Shown: positions 53,278-62,426, counted from the first letter of the stretch. The stretch: DNA of 64,000 nt from Luteococcus sp048595755 (GCF_048595755.1 NZ_CP184360.1:744001-808000), one strand, 5' to 3'. The notes: generated from the letters alone by a model not told the origin. Numbers and translations: made by a program.

Positions 53278-53589
53278 TCACCAGAGCTGGTCGCCGATGC
53301 GGTCCGGCTCGTCGTCGAGGTAGCCGTCCTCACCGTCGGGGCGCGCGGCCAGTGAGGTCGGCATGGGACGTCCGGAGTCGTCATTGCCGGGGTTGAGGGC
53401 CAGCCGGGCCACGATCACGTCGAGTGTCATGTCGGGCTCGGCGGGGCCGTCGGCCACCATCTTGCGCTGGGACTCGTCGATCCGACGGATCCAGACCTGG
53501 CGGGCGTCGTCGAGGACGGCATCAACATCGCCCTTGACGACGGTCTCGTCCGCGAGGAGGACGCCGCCGGGCGGTGTGGTGAACTGCAT
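53278..53589 (-). CDS. Hypothetical protein, 103 residues
   Basis: I do not recognise this protein. It is acidic and soluble, begins MQFTTPPGGVLLADETVVKG and ends with LDDEPDRIGDQLW; a middle part, VLDDARQVWIRRIDESQRKM, looks helical. The ATG at 53589 has AAGGA upstream on the minus strand, and a terminator lies just past its stop, so it is likely a real monocistronic gene. No function is proposed. Confidence 0.65.
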   Translation of the reverse strand: MQFTTPPGGVLLADETVVKGDVDAVLDDARQVWIRRIDESQRKMVADGPAEPDMTLDVIVARLALNPGNDDSGRPMPTSLAARPDGEDGYLDDEPDRIGDQLW

Positions 53590-53702
53590 GTGATTCCTTT
53601 TCGTGGGGGCACGCTGCAGGGACAGGTGCCCCCGCACGTCACCTCGAGCCTAGCGGCCGCAGGTGAATGGACCCTTCCCGGCAGGTGGACGCCGGGACAC
53701 GA

Positions 53703-53734
53703 CGACGGGCCCGGGAGTGTCCCCGGGCCCGTCG
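53703..53734 (-). terminator. Terminator of ptsI
   Basis: A perfect 13-bp stem CGACGGGCCCGGG/CCCGGGCCCGTCG with a six-base loop, 18 bp past the ptsI stop on the minus strand. Confidence 0.88.
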
Positions 53735-53752
53735 GCCGTGTTCGTGGTGCGG

Positions 53753-55417
53753 TCAGGCCCCGACGAGCACCTTGCGTGCCGCCTCGGCGGCACCGGCGGC
53801 ATCCTCGGCGGCCAGTGCAGCCTGAGCGGCCTGCTGGCACTGGTCGAGGGTCACCTTGGCCAGCTGGACACCGACCGCGGGGATGGCCGCCACGGCCATC
53901 GACAGCGAGGTGACGCCCATGCCCACCAGCACACAGGCCAGGTACGGAGCGGCTGCGGCCTCACCGCACACGCCCACCGGCTTGCCCGTCTTCTGGCCCG
54001 CGGCGGCGGTCATGGCGATCAGCTCGAGCACTGCCGGCTGCCAGGGGTTGGTGAGGTTGGCCAGCTTGGGGCTCATGCGGTCGGCGGCCATCGTGTATTG
54101 GGTGAGGTCATTGGTGCCGATGCTCATGAACTCCACGTACTGCAGGAACTTCTCGGCCTGCACCGCGACGGCGGGAACCTCCACCATGATGCCGGGCTTC
54201 AGCCCACGGGCACGGCACTGCTCGGCGAAGTCCTGCGCCTCCTGGACGGTGGCGATCATCGGCGCCATCACCCAGGTGGCCTTGCCATCGCTGGCTGCCT
54301 TGATGGCGTCCAGCTGATTGGTCAGGATGCTGGGCTGGCCAGCGGCGATGCGAATGCCGCGCACGCCCATCGCCGGGTTCTCCTCCTCGTCGAAGTTGGC
54401 GAACTTCAACGGCTTGTCGCTGCCGGCGTCCAGCGTGCGCACGACGACCTTCTTGCCCGGGAAGGCACCGATGACGTCGCGATAGATGCGGGCCTGCTCC
54501 TTCACCTCGGGCTCGTTCTCGGAGCTCAGGAAGCACAGCTCGGTGCGGAACAGGCCGATGCCCTGCGCCTGGCTGGCGGAGGCACGGGCGGCGCCCGCGC
54601 CGTCCTGCACATTGGCGAGCACGTCCACCGGGGTGCCATCGGCCAGCACGGCCGGGCCACGCCAGGTGCGAATCGCCTCGCGGCGCTCCTCGTCGGCCTT
54701 GACCAGGGCCTCGGCCTCGGTGGCGTCGACGCCGGTCTGGATGGTGCCTGCCTCGCCGTTGACCAGGAGCATCTCGCCGGCCTCCAGGCTGTGCAGGTTG
54801 TCGACGGCGACGATGCACGGGATGCCCAGCTGGCGGCTGATGATCGCCGTGTGGCTGGTGGGGCCGCCCAGCTCGGTCACCAGGCCGATCACCATGCTCG
54901 GATCGAGCCCGGCGGTGTCGGCGGGAGCCAGGTCGTCGGCCAGCAGGATCGAGGGCACCTCGGGCGTGGGAACACCCGGCTCGGGCTTGCCGAGCAGCTC
55001 GGCGATCACGCGGTCACGGATGTCCTTCAGGTCGGTGGTGCGTTCGGCCATCAGGCCGCCGACCTTCTCGAACATGACGACGAACTCGTCGGTGACGCGG
55101 GCGACGGCCAGGTGGGCCGGCACGCCGGTCTTCATCTTCTTGGCGATCGCCTTGTGCCAGCCCTTGTCACTGGCCATGGAGGCATTGGCCTCGAGCACAT
55201 TGGCGGCCACGCCGGTGGCGTGGGAGGCGCGCTGCGAGAGGCGGCTGCTCACGGCGGCAGCAGCAGCCTGGAACTTGGCCAGCTCGGCCTCGCGGGCCTC
55301 TTCGGGGATGTTGGGGCTGTGTTCGGGAAGCTGGGGACGAGGTGCCGTCCAGATCGCGGGTGCGTAGGCGATGCCGGGGACGACCCCGGTTCCGCGGAGT
55401 TCGACTGCACTGGTCAT
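53753..55417 (-). CDS. ptsI: Phosphoenolpyruvate-protein phosphotransferase (PTS enzyme I)
   Basis: Enzyme I takes phosphate from PEP and passes it to HPr, the first step of the sugar phosphotransferase system. The 554-residue protein has the active-site histidine in LGGPTSHTAIISRQLG (His189), the PEP-binding segments GIGLFRTELCF and NPAMGVRGIRI, the catalytic region VEFMSIGTNDLTQYTMAADR and CGEAAAAPYLACVLVGMG. Length is standard (~555). The ATG at 55417 gives the normal N-terminus, with AAGGG upstream. It is divergent from fruR and separated from it by ~295 bp with a candidate FruR operator. Confidence 0.95.
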   Translation of the reverse strand: MTSAVELRGTGVVPGIAYAPAIWTAPRPQLPEHSPNIPEEAREAELAKFQAAAAAVSSRLSQRASHATGVAANVLEANASMASDKGWHKAIAKKMKTGVPAHLAVARVTDEFVVMFEKVGGLMAERTTDLKDIRDRVIAELLGKPEPGVPTPEVPSILLADDLAPADTAGLDPSMVIGLVTELGGPTSHTAIISRQLGIPCIVAVDNLHSLEAGEMLLVNGEAGTIQTGVDATEAEALVKADEERREAIRTWRGPAVLADGTPVDVLANVQDGAGAARASASQAQGIGLFRTELCFLSSENEPEVKEQARIYRDVIGAFPGKKVVVRTLDAGSDKPLKFANFDEEENPAMGVRGIRIAAGQPSILTNQLDAIKAASDGKATWVMAPMIATVQEAQDFAEQCRARGLKPGIMVEVPAVAVQAEKFLQYVEFMSIGTNDLTQYTMAADRMSPKLANLTNPWQPAVLELIAMTAAAGQKTGKPVGVCGEAAAAPYLACVLVGMGVTSLSMAVAAIPAVGVQLAKVTLDQCQQAAQAALAAEDAAGAAEAARKVLVGA

Positions 55418-55595
55418 GTGGAAACCCTTCGACGTACGTGCGCCCCGCGCCGGTCGCCCATACGGGGGCGATTCCTGCCGCGACGCAGGCTTTCGCACCA
55501 CCATAGAGCACGATTCCGACAGATCGGTAGGCCGGGTTGAGGTGGACACCCCTTGCCCATTCCCACATCACAACGTAGGCTTCCCACAGAGACGG

Positions 55596-55614
55596 AAACA
55601 AACCAACATTGTTT
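55596..55614. promoter_or_regulatory. Candidate FruR operator
   Basis: AAACAA-N7-TTGTTT inverted repeat in an AT-rich stretch between divergent ptsI and fruR. DeoR-family regulators of fructose genes in actinobacteria bind similar T/A-rich sites, so it may control both directions. Confidence 0.5.
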
Positions 55615-55712
55615 TTTGTCTGATTGAGGCTTTTGGTGGGAGGCGATGCCGCCTCCACCGCAAGCCGCCCAAGGCGCCGCGGCAAGCGGCCAGCGCACCA
55701 AGGAGGGTGTCG

Positions 55713-56480
55713 ATGTACGCCGAGGAGAGACGACGGCTGCTGGTGGAGATCGCCCGCTCCGATGGCCGAGTGCAGGTCAGCAGCGCCGCCGAACGCTTCG
55801 ACGTGACGCCCGAGACGATCCGTCGAGACCTCGAGGTGCTCGATCGCAGCGGCGTGCTGCGTCGCGTCCACGGCGGGGCCGTGCCCTCCGACTTCCTCCC
55901 GCTGGGAGACCTCGCCCTGGTGGACCGCGAGCAGAGCGCCACGGACGAGAAGGACCGCATTGCCGTCGCGGCGCGGGCACTGCTGCCCCAGCAACCGCAC
56001 GCCTCGGTCCTGATCGACGCCGGCACCACCACCAGTCGGCTGGCAGGCCTGGTGCCCGCCAACTCCACGCTGACCATCTTCACCAACTCGCTGCCCATCG
56101 CGGCCACGCTGAGCTCGCGCACCACGGCCGACGTGCAACTGCTCGGTGGCCAGGTCAAGGGCATCACCCAGGCCTGCGTCGGCGGCAACACCGTCGCCTG
56201 GCTCTCGCGCCTGCGCGTCGACGTGGCCTTCATCGGCGCCAACGGCATCACCCCCGAGCACGGCCTCTCCACCCCGGACTGCGCCGAGGCAGTGGTGAAG
56301 GAGCAGATGGTGCGCAGCGCTCGCCGCGTCGTGCTACTGGCCGACAGCCGCAAGCTGGGCGCCGAGACCGCCACCAGTTTTGCCCCACTCGACGCCGTGG
56401 ACGTCTTCGTCACCGACGCCATCAGCCCCCACCAGCACCAGGTGTGCACCCAACGAGGAATCGAGGTCGTCGTCGCATGA
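55713..56480 (+). CDS. fruR: DeoR-family transcriptional regulator of the fructose operon
   Basis: A 255-residue DeoR-type repressor. The N-terminal helix-turn-helix reads MYAEERRRLLVEIARSDGRV, then VSSAAERFDVTPETIRRDLE and LRRVHGGAV; the C-terminal sugar-phosphate-binding domain has LIDAGTTTSRLA, IFTNSLPIAATL, DVAFIGANGI and VVLLADSRKLGAET. Its gene overlaps fruK by four bases, so it is cotranscribed and probably responds to fructose 1-phosphate or a related metabolite. A strong AAGGAGGG precedes the ATG. Only four of its neighbours belong to the PTS, all of them fructose-linked, which supports the name. Confidence 0.9.
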   Translation: MYAEERRRLLVEIARSDGRVQVSSAAERFDVTPETIRRDLEVLDRSGVLRRVHGGAVPSDFLPLGDLALVDREQSATDEKDRIAVAARALLPQQPHASVLIDAGTTTSRLAGLVPANSTLTIFTNSLPIAATLSSRTTADVQLLGGQVKGITQACVGGNTVAWLSRLRVDVAFIGANGITPEHGLSTPDCAEAVVKEQMVRSARRVVLLADSRKLGAETATSFAPLDAVDVFVTDAISPHQHQVCTQRGIEVVVA

Positions 56481-57439
56481 TCGTCACTGTCACCATCAAC
56501 CCCAGCGTGGATCGCACCGCCAGGACCACCGGCACCGTCACCCGTGGTGGCGTCAACCGTCTGGAGGCGACCACCAGCGAGCCCGGAGGCAAGGGAGTCA
56601 ACGTCTCGCGCGCCATCCACCTGGCCGGGCGACCCACCGTCGCCGTGTTGCCCGCCGCCGACCGCGACCCGCTGCTGGAAGGCCTGCGTCGCATCGCAGT
56701 GCCCTACCGCAATGTGCCGATCGGCCAGCCGGTGCGCTCCAACCTGACCGTGGTGGAGGACGACGGCACCACCACCAAGTTCAACGAGCCCGGCGCCACC
56801 CTCGACGAGGAGAACCTGGTCGCGCTGCGCAATTCCATCACCGCCGCAGTCCGACAGGGCGCCCACTGGGTGGCGCTGTGTGGCTCCCTGCCCCCCGGGG
56901 TGCCGGCCAGGACCTACGGGCACCTGGTGGAGATGCTGCATGAACTGGACGTCCAGGTGGCCGTCGACACCTCCGACGCACCGCTGCAGGCGCTGGCCGC
57001 CGGCCTGCCCGGCGTCGCCCCAGACCTGGTCAAGCCCAATTCCGAGGAACTGGGACAGCTGGCCGGGATCGACGGATCCGACTTCGAGGAGCAGGCCTCC
57101 CAGGGCAACTGGGAGCCGGTGCTCTCCGCAGCCCGCAGCCTCACCGACCGCGGCATCGGGGCCGTGCTGGTCACCCTGGGCGGGGCCGGCGCCCTGTTGG
57201 TGACCGCCGACGGCGCCTGGCACGCCACCCCGCCCAGCATTACCGTCGCCTCCACCGTGGGCGCGGGCGACTCGTCGCTGGCCGGCTACCTGCTGGCCTG
57301 CGAGGAGGGCCTTGCCCCCGATGAACGACTGCGCCGCGCCGTCGCCTACGGGACGGCCGCCGCCGCACTGCCCGGATCGCAGATCCCCACCCCCGACCAG
57401 ACCCGACCAGACCAGGTCACCGTCACCCAACTCGCCTGA
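56477..57439 (+). CDS. fruK: 1-phosphofructokinase
   Basis: FruK phosphorylates fructose 1-phosphate, the product of the fructose PTS, to fructose 1,6-bisphosphate. The 320-residue protein is a PfkB-family kinase: N-terminal TVTINPSVDRT, GGKGVNVSRAIHLAG, mid-region LCGSLPPGVPARTYGHLVE, KPNSEELGQLAG and the ATP/catalytic motif VASTVGAGDSSLAGYLLA near residue 255, with the catalytic aspartate in GAGDS. It overlaps fruR at the start (ATGA), and its stop lies 25 bp before fruA. Confidence 0.93.
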   Translation: MIVTVTINPSVDRTARTTGTVTRGGVNRLEATTSEPGGKGVNVSRAIHLAGRPTVAVLPAADRDPLLEGLRRIAVPYRNVPIGQPVRSNLTVVEDDGTTTKFNEPGATLDEENLVALRNSITAAVRQGAHWVALCGSLPPGVPARTYGHLVEMLHELDVQVAVDTSDAPLQALAAGLPGVAPDLVKPNSEELGQLAGIDGSDFEEQASQGNWEPVLSAARSLTDRGIGAVLVTLGGAGALLVTADGAWHATPPSITVASTVGAGDSSLAGYLLACEEGLAPDERLRRAVAYGTAAAALPGSQIPTPDQTRPDQVTVTQLA

Positions 57440-57464
57440 ACCACAGCTGACCGGAAGGTTGAAC

Positions 57465-59513
57465 ATGACCCAATCACTCATCGAACCAGGACTGGTGGCG
57501 CTCGACACCGACCTGGGCCAGACCAAGCACGAGGTGATCCGCGGACTGGCCGGCATCGTCGCCGCCACCGGACGCGCGGAGGCCGAGGGGCTGGCGGCCG
57601 ACGCCCTGGAGCGCGAAGGCAAGTCGCCCACCGGCATGCCAGGCGGCTTCGCCATTCCGCACTGCCGTTCCGCGGCGGTCAACACCGCCTCGTTGGGCTT
57701 TGCCCGGCTCAACACCCCGGTGGACTTCGGAGCCAAGGACGGCGCCGCAGACCTCGTCTTCCTCATCGCTGCCAGTGAGCACGGTGGCGCAGACCACATG
57801 AAGCTGCTCACCAAGCTGGCCCGAGCCCTGGTCAAGAAGGACTTCCTGACCGCCCTGCGCGAGGCCCGCACCGCCGACGAGGTGGTCGAGCTGGTGCGCG
57901 GGGTCGTCGAGCCCGACGGCCCCGCGGCGGCCCAGCCCGTCGCAGCGGCCGCCACGACCACGACGGCCGAGGCACACACGACCACGACGGCCGAGCCTGT
58001 CGAGGCCCGGGATGCCGCCAAGCCGTCGATCATCGCCATCACCGCCTGCCCCACCGGCATCGCGCACACCTACATGGCCGCCGACTACCTGACCGGCGCC
58101 GGCGAGGAGATGGGCGTCGACATCATCACGGAGCCACAGGGCTCCACCGCGACCGACCCGGTCACCGCAGACCAGATCAAGGCCGCCACGGCCGTCATCT
58201 TCGCCACCGACGTCGGCGTGAAGGGCCGGGAGCGCTTCGCCGGCCTGCCGGTGGTCGAGTCGGGCGTCAAGCGCGCCATCAACGAGCCGAAGAAGATGAT
58301 CGAGGAGGCCCTCGCGGCCGCCAAGAATCCGTCGGCCCCGCGCGTGAAGGGCGACGCCTCCGCGGCTGCCGCCACCGAGACCGGGGGCTCGAAGAGCCAG
58401 CTGGGCCTGGGCAAGCGGATCCAGCAGGCCCTGATGACCGGCGTCAGCTACATGGTGCCCTTCGTCGCGGCCGGCGGTCTGCTGATCGCGCTGGGCTTCC
58501 TGTTGGGCGGCTACGACGTCGACCCCGCGCTGGCCCTGAGCAATTCGCTGACCAACCTGCCCGAGGCGGGACCCCACGCCCTGGGTGGCAGTGCCCTGGC
58601 CACCTACCTCGGCGCCGTCCTGATGGCCTTGGGCAAGGCGGCCTTCGGCTTCCTGCTGCCCGCCCTGGCCGGCTACATCGCCTTCGCCATGGCCGATCGC
58701 CCCGGCATCGTCCCCGGCTTCGTCGCTGGTGCGATCGCGGGTGCCACCGGTGCCGGCTTCCTCGGCGCCCTGGTCGGTGGCCTGATCGCCGGTGCCGTCG
58801 CCGCCTGGATCGGTGGCTGGAAGGTGCCCCGCTGGCTGCGCGGCCTGATGCCCGTCGTGATCATCCCGCTGCTCGCCTCCTTCATCGCCGGTGGTTCGCT
58901 GCTGCTCTTCCTGGCCAAGCCGATCAGCGTGCTGATGCGGATGATGACCAATGGCCTCAACGGCATGACCGGGGCGTCGATCATCGGGCTGGGCGTCATC
59001 CTCGGCCTCATGATGTGCTTCGACCTGGGTGGACCGGTCAACAAGGCGGCCTACCTCTTCGCCACCGCTGGCCTGAGCGTCAGCAACCCGGCGTCGCTGA
59101 AGATCATGGCCGCCGTGATGGCCGCCGGCATGGTTCCCCCGCTGGCCCTGGCCATCGCCACGACGGTGCGTCCGAAGCTGTTCACGCGGGCCGAGAAGGA
59201 GAACGGCACCGCCTGCTGGCTGCTGGGAGCCTCCTTCATCAGTGAGGGTGCCATTCCCTTCGCCGCCGCCGACCCGCTGCGCATCATCCCCGCCACCATG
59301 GCCGGCGGTGCCGTCACCGGCGCGATGACCATGGCCCTGGGTGCTGCATCCAAGGCCCCGCACGGTGGAATCTTCGTCTTCTTCGCGATCGACAAGTTCT
59401 GGGCCTTCGCCCTGTCGATCCTCGTGGGAGCCCTCGTCGCGGCAGCCCTGGTGGTGCTGCTGAAGTCGCTGGGCAAGTCCCAGATCCAGACCCCGACTGC
59501 CGTCACCGCCTGA
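57465..59513 (+). CDS. fruA: Fructose PTS enzyme IIABC
   Basis: This single 682-residue protein imports and phosphorylates fructose at C1. Domains in order are EIIA (residues ~1-150, active His66 in GFAIPHCRS), a Thr/Ala-rich linker, EIIB (~185-290, active Cys195 in ITACPTGIAHTYMAA) and the membrane EIIC (~325-680, about 9-10 segments, with MTGVSYMVPFVAAGG, FDLGGPVNKAAYLFA and FISEGAIPFAAADP). The linker (TTTTAEAHTTTTAEPVEARD) contains a short duplication and a copy of the dispersed repeat found in glpA and glpC. GGAAGG lies upstream of the ATG. It is in the fruR-fruK-fruA-ptsH operon. Confidence 0.95.
   Translation: MTQSLIEPGLVALDTDLGQTKHEVIRGLAGIVAATGRAEAEGLAADALEREGKSPTGMPGGFAIPHCRSAAVNTASLGFARLNTPVDFGAKDGAADLVFLIAASEHGGADHMKLLTKLARALVKKDFLTALREARTADEVVELVRGVVEPDGPAAAQPVAAAATTTTAEAHTTTTAEPVEARDAAKPSIIAITACPTGIAHTYMAADYLTGAGEEMGVDIITEPQGSTATDPVTADQIKAATAVIFATDVGVKGRERFAGLPVVESGVKRAINEPKKMIEEALAAAKNPSAPRVKGDASAAAATETGGSKSQLGLGKRIQQALMTGVSYMVPFVAAGGLLIALGFLLGGYDVDPALALSNSLTNLPEAGPHALGGSALATYLGAVLMALGKAAFGFLLPALAGYIAFAMADRPGIVPGFVAGAIAGATGAGFLGALVGGLIAGAVAAWIGGWKVPRWLRGLMPVVIIPLLASFIAGGSLLLFLAKPISVLMRMMTNGLNGMTGASIIGLGVILGLMMCFDLGGPVNKAAYLFATAGLSVSNPASLKIMAAVMAAGMVPPLALAIATTVRPKLFTRAEKENGTACWLLGASFISEGAIPFAAADPLRIIPATMAGGAVTGAMTMALGAASKAPHGGIFVFFAIDKFWAFALSILVGALVAAALVVLLKSLGKSQIQTPTAVTA
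57990..58010. repeat. Dispersed repeat in the fruA linker
   Basis: CGAGCCTGTCGAGGCCCGG, the inverted form of CTCGACAGGCTCGG, encodes AEPVEARD between the EIIA and EIIB domains. It is preceded by a duplicated CACGACGGCCGAG segment. Confidence 0.75.
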
Positions 59514-59555
59514 CATCAGTCACAATTGATCCAGTCACCTTCGAAAGGACACACC

Positions 59556-59816
59556 ATGGCAAGCAAGACCGTTACCGTCGGTTCGAGCGTCGGCCTGCAC
59601 GCCCGCCCCGCCGCGATCATCGCCGAGGCCGCTGGCGAGTACGACGAGGACGTCACCCTCTCGGTTGACGGTGAGGAGGGCGTGGACGCCAGCTCCCCGC
59701 TGCTGATCATGACCCTCGGCGCCGAGAAGGGTGCCCAGGTCACCGTCGAGAGCGACGACGAGGCCGCCGTCGAGGCCATCGCCGCCCTCATCGAGAAGGA
59801 CCTGGACGCCGAGTGA
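59556..59816 (+). CDS. ptsH: Phosphocarrier protein HPr
   Basis: HPr passes phosphate from enzyme I to the sugar-specific EIIA domains. The 86-residue protein has the active histidine at position 15 in SVGLHARPAA. Ser46 lies in VDASSPLLIMTLG, where the HPr-kinase site of Firmicutes is found, but no such kinase gene was seen in the window. Length is standard. The ATG at 59556 has GAAAGGA upstream. It ends the fru operon and is followed by a strong terminator. Confidence 0.95.
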   Translation: MASKTVTVGSSVGLHARPAAIIAEAAGEYDEDVTLSVDGEEGVDASSPLLIMTLGAEKGAQVTVESDDEAAVEAIAALIEKDLDAE

Positions 59817-59848
59817 CCATCACTTGATCGTCTGCCCCGCTGGGGCAT

Positions 59849-59887
59849 GACAAGGGCCGGATGACAACCGTCATCCGGCCCTTTGTC
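59849..59887 (+). terminator. Terminator of the fructose operon
   Basis: A 12-bp GC-rich stem GGGCCGGATGAC/GTCATCCGGCCC extended by GACAA/TTTGTC (one bulge), with a four-base loop, 32 bp past the ptsH stop. The tail TTTGTC is a typical weak U-run. Confidence 0.9.
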
Positions 59888-59970
59888 ATGTCTGCGTCAT
59901 GTCTGCGTCCTGTCTGCCTCGAAAGTGGGACCCCCGGCCCTCCTGTGGGGGAACAGTGTGCAATTATTTC

Positions 59971-59986
59971 TACGGAAAATTCCGTA
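59971..59986. promoter_or_regulatory. Palindrome upstream of the nitric oxide reductase gene
   Basis: TACGGAA-AA-TTCCGTA, 7-bp arms, at -31 to -16 from the ATG, in an AT-rich stretch (CAATTATTTC just before). It is a good candidate operator for a nitric-oxide-sensing repressor such as an NsrR/Rrf2-type protein; which regulator binds is not known. Confidence 0.5.
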
Positions 59987-60001
59987 CTTAAAGGGGAGTC
60001 C

Positions 60002-62389
60002 ATGTCTGCACACGAAACCAAGCCCAGGCCACCGGCCGCCGAACTCCGATCACGGGATCGAAGGTGGTGGATCGCACTCGCCGTGGTCGTCCTCGGTTCC
60101 TTCGCCGTCCTGCTCTACATGGGCATGCGCATCGACCACTCGAAGCCGCCGGTGCCCACCAGTGTGGTGGCAGCGGACGGCACCGAGCTGATCAGCGAGG
60201 GAGAGATCATGGACGGCCAGCGCGTCTGGCAGTCCATCGGCGGCCAGCAGGTCGGTTCGGTCTGGGGCCACGGCGCCTATGTCGCGCCGGACTGGACCGC
60301 TGACTGGCTGCACCGCGAGTCCACCTTCCTGCTCGACCGCTACGCCCAGGCCGACGGCGGCAAGGACTTCGCCAGCCTCGACGAGGAGCGGCAGGCCGCC
60401 CTCGAGGCCCGCCTGAAGAAGGCGATGCGCACCAACACCTATGATTCCCGCACCGGAACCATCACGCTGGCCGACGGCCGCGACGCCGCCTACAAGGCCA
60501 ATTCCGCCCACTATGCGCAGATCTTCACCAACGGCCACGAGCCCTACGCCATCGCCAAGGGGGCCGTGAAGGATCCCGAGGCGATGCAGAAGATGAATGC
60601 CTTCTTCTGGTGGTCCAGCTGGGCTGCCTCCACCGACCGCCCCGACGGCAGCGAGTCCTACACCGCCAACTGGCCCCACGAACCCCTGGTGGACAACGTG
60701 CCCACCACCACCAACATCCTGTGGAGCATCATCAGCTTCATCCTGCTGCTGGGCGGCATCGCGGGCATGGTCTGGTACCACAACATGCACGACGACGACG
60801 AGGTCACCGACGACCCGCCAGCCAATGACCCCCTGCTCGGCTACCGGTCCACGCCGTCACAACGGGCCACGCTGAAGTACTTCTTCGCCGTGGGTGGCCT
60901 GTTCGTACTCCAGATCGCCATGGGCATCCTGTCCGCCCACTACGGCGTGGAGGGAGGCGCGTTGTACGGCATCCCGATCGACCAGATCCTGCCCTACCCA
61001 GTGGTGCGCACCTGGCACACCCAGTTGGGGATCCTGTGGATCGCCACTGCCTGGCTGGCCACCGGCCTCTACGTGGCACCGGCCGTCGGCGGCCGCGAAC
61101 CCCGCCTCCAGCGACTCGGCGTCAACGTCCTCTTCTGGGCACTGATCCTGGTGGTGCTGGGCTCCATGGCCGGCGAGTGGCTCTCGATCCGCGGTTCCCT
61201 GGGCTACGGCACCGAGCTGAGCTGGTGGCTTGGCACCACGGGCATGGAATACCTGGACCTGGCACGCGCCTGGCAGATCGGGCTCTTCATCGGCCTGTTC
61301 CTGTGGTTCTTCCTGATGGCCCGCGGCATGTGGCCGGCGGTGCGCCGCGCTCACGAGGCGGGCACCGTCTCCCCCACCAGCACCGCACCGCTGGCGGCCG
61401 GTTCCCAGCGCACCCTGGTGATCATGCTGCTGTTCAGCTGCCTTGCCATCGCCTCCTTCTTCGGCGCCGCCTTCGGCATGGGGCACGACACCCACCTGTC
61501 GATCACCGAGTACTGGCGCTGGTGGGTGGTGCACCTGTGGGTGGAGGGCTTCTTCGAGGTCTTCGCCACCGTCGTGATCGCCTTCCTGTTCAGCCGCTTG
61601 CGGCTGGTGCGTCCCGGCGTGGCGGCCACCGCGACCATCGCCTCGACCACCGTCTTCCTCTTCGGCGGCATCATCGGCACCGGCCACCACCTCTACTTCG
61701 CCGGTTCCGACGACGTCGTGATGGCCCTCAGCGCCGCCTTCAGCGCCCTGGAGGTGGTGCCGCTGGCACTGATCGGCTTCGAGGCCATCCGCAACCTGCG
61801 CATCCTCAAGGTGAGCGAATGGGTGGCTGGCTACAAGTGGGCCATCTACTTCTTCGTCTCGGTCTCCTTCTGGAACATGCTGGGCGCCGGGGTCTTCGGC
61901 TTCCTCATCAACCCGCCCATCTCGCTCTTCTACGTGCAGGGCCTGAACCTGACACCCCTGCACGCCCACACCGCCCTGTTCGGCGTCTACGGCATGCTGG
62001 GCATCGGCCTGATGCTGTTCTGCGTGCGCAGCCTGATGCCCGGCCGGGAATGGAACGAGCGCTGGATCAAGTGGGGCTTCTGGGGGATGAACGGCGGCCT
62101 GCTGATGATGAGCCTGCTCAGCCTGCTTCCGCTCGGCCTGGCCCAGGCCTGGGCGAGCGTCTCGACGGGCACCTGGTGGGCTCGCAGCGCCGACTTCCTC
62201 TACACCCCGGCCCTGACCGTGCTGCGGTGGATGCGCACCCCCGGTGACATCGTCTTCGCACTGGGCGCGCTGTCCATCGGACTGTTCATGGTCGGCCTGC
62301 TGACGGGCCACTCCTATGCCAACCACGAGCCCATCCACAGGGCTGGCGAACTGAGGCCGCAGGAGGAGGAGCAGGAGACTCCAGCCTGA
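60002..62389 (+). CDS. norZ: Quinol-dependent nitric oxide reductase (qNOR)
   Basis: This membrane enzyme reduces nitric oxide to nitrous oxide with electrons from quinol, mainly for detoxification or denitrification. The 795-residue protein has an N-terminal membrane segment, an extended periplasmic fused domain (GQRVWQSIGGQQVGSVWGHG, ESTFLLDRYAQADG) and about 13 further segments of the heme-copper oxidase fold. Heme/iron-binding histidine motifs are in VVHLWVEGFFEVF (near residue 510), IIGTGHHLYFAGSDD (~560) and LHAHTALFGVYGMLG (~655). Length and the single-subunit form define qNOR. GGGGAG precedes the ATG, with a candidate operator just upstream. Confidence 0.95.
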   Translation: MSAHETKPRPPAAELRSRDRRWWIALAVVVLGSFAVLLYMGMRIDHSKPPVPTSVVAADGTELISEGEIMDGQRVWQSIGGQQVGSVWGHGAYVAPDWTADWLHRESTFLLDRYAQADGGKDFASLDEERQAALEARLKKAMRTNTYDSRTGTITLADGRDAAYKANSAHYAQIFTNGHEPYAIAKGAVKDPEAMQKMNAFFWWSSWAASTDRPDGSESYTANWPHEPLVDNVPTTTNILWSIISFILLLGGIAGMVWYHNMHDDDEVTDDPPANDPLLGYRSTPSQRATLKYFFAVGGLFVLQIAMGILSAHYGVEGGALYGIPIDQILPYPVVRTWHTQLGILWIATAWLATGLYVAPAVGGREPRLQRLGVNVLFWALILVVLGSMAGEWLSIRGSLGYGTELSWWLGTTGMEYLDLARAWQIGLFIGLFLWFFLMARGMWPAVRRAHEAGTVSPTSTAPLAAGSQRTLVIMLLFSCLAIASFFGAAFGMGHDTHLSITEYWRWWVVHLWVEGFFEVFATVVIAFLFSRLRLVRPGVAATATIASTTVFLFGGIIGTGHHLYFAGSDDVVMALSAAFSALEVVPLALIGFEAIRNLRILKVSEWVAGYKWAIYFFVSVSFWNMLGAGVFGFLINPPISLFYVQGLNLTPLHAHTALFGVYGMLGIGLMLFCVRSLMPGREWNERWIKWGFWGMNGGLLMMSLLSLLPLGLAQAWASVSTGTWWARSADFLYTPALTVLRWMRTPGDIVFALGALSIGLFMVGLLTGHSYANHEPIHRAGELRPQEEEQETPA

Positions 62390-62398
62390 CCTCCCCAG

Positions 62399-62426
62399 GG
62401 GGGGCGGCGCCGACCCGCCGCCCCCC
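62399..62426 (+). terminator. Terminator of norZ
   Basis: A perfect 11-bp GC stem GGGGGGCGGCG/CGCCGCCCCCC with a six-base loop, ten bases after the norZ stop. Confidence 0.85.

Noticed and set aside
57474..59516. A 680-codon minus-strand open frame opposite fruA
   Set aside because: Antisense shadow of a well-supported PTS gene; low-complexity translation.
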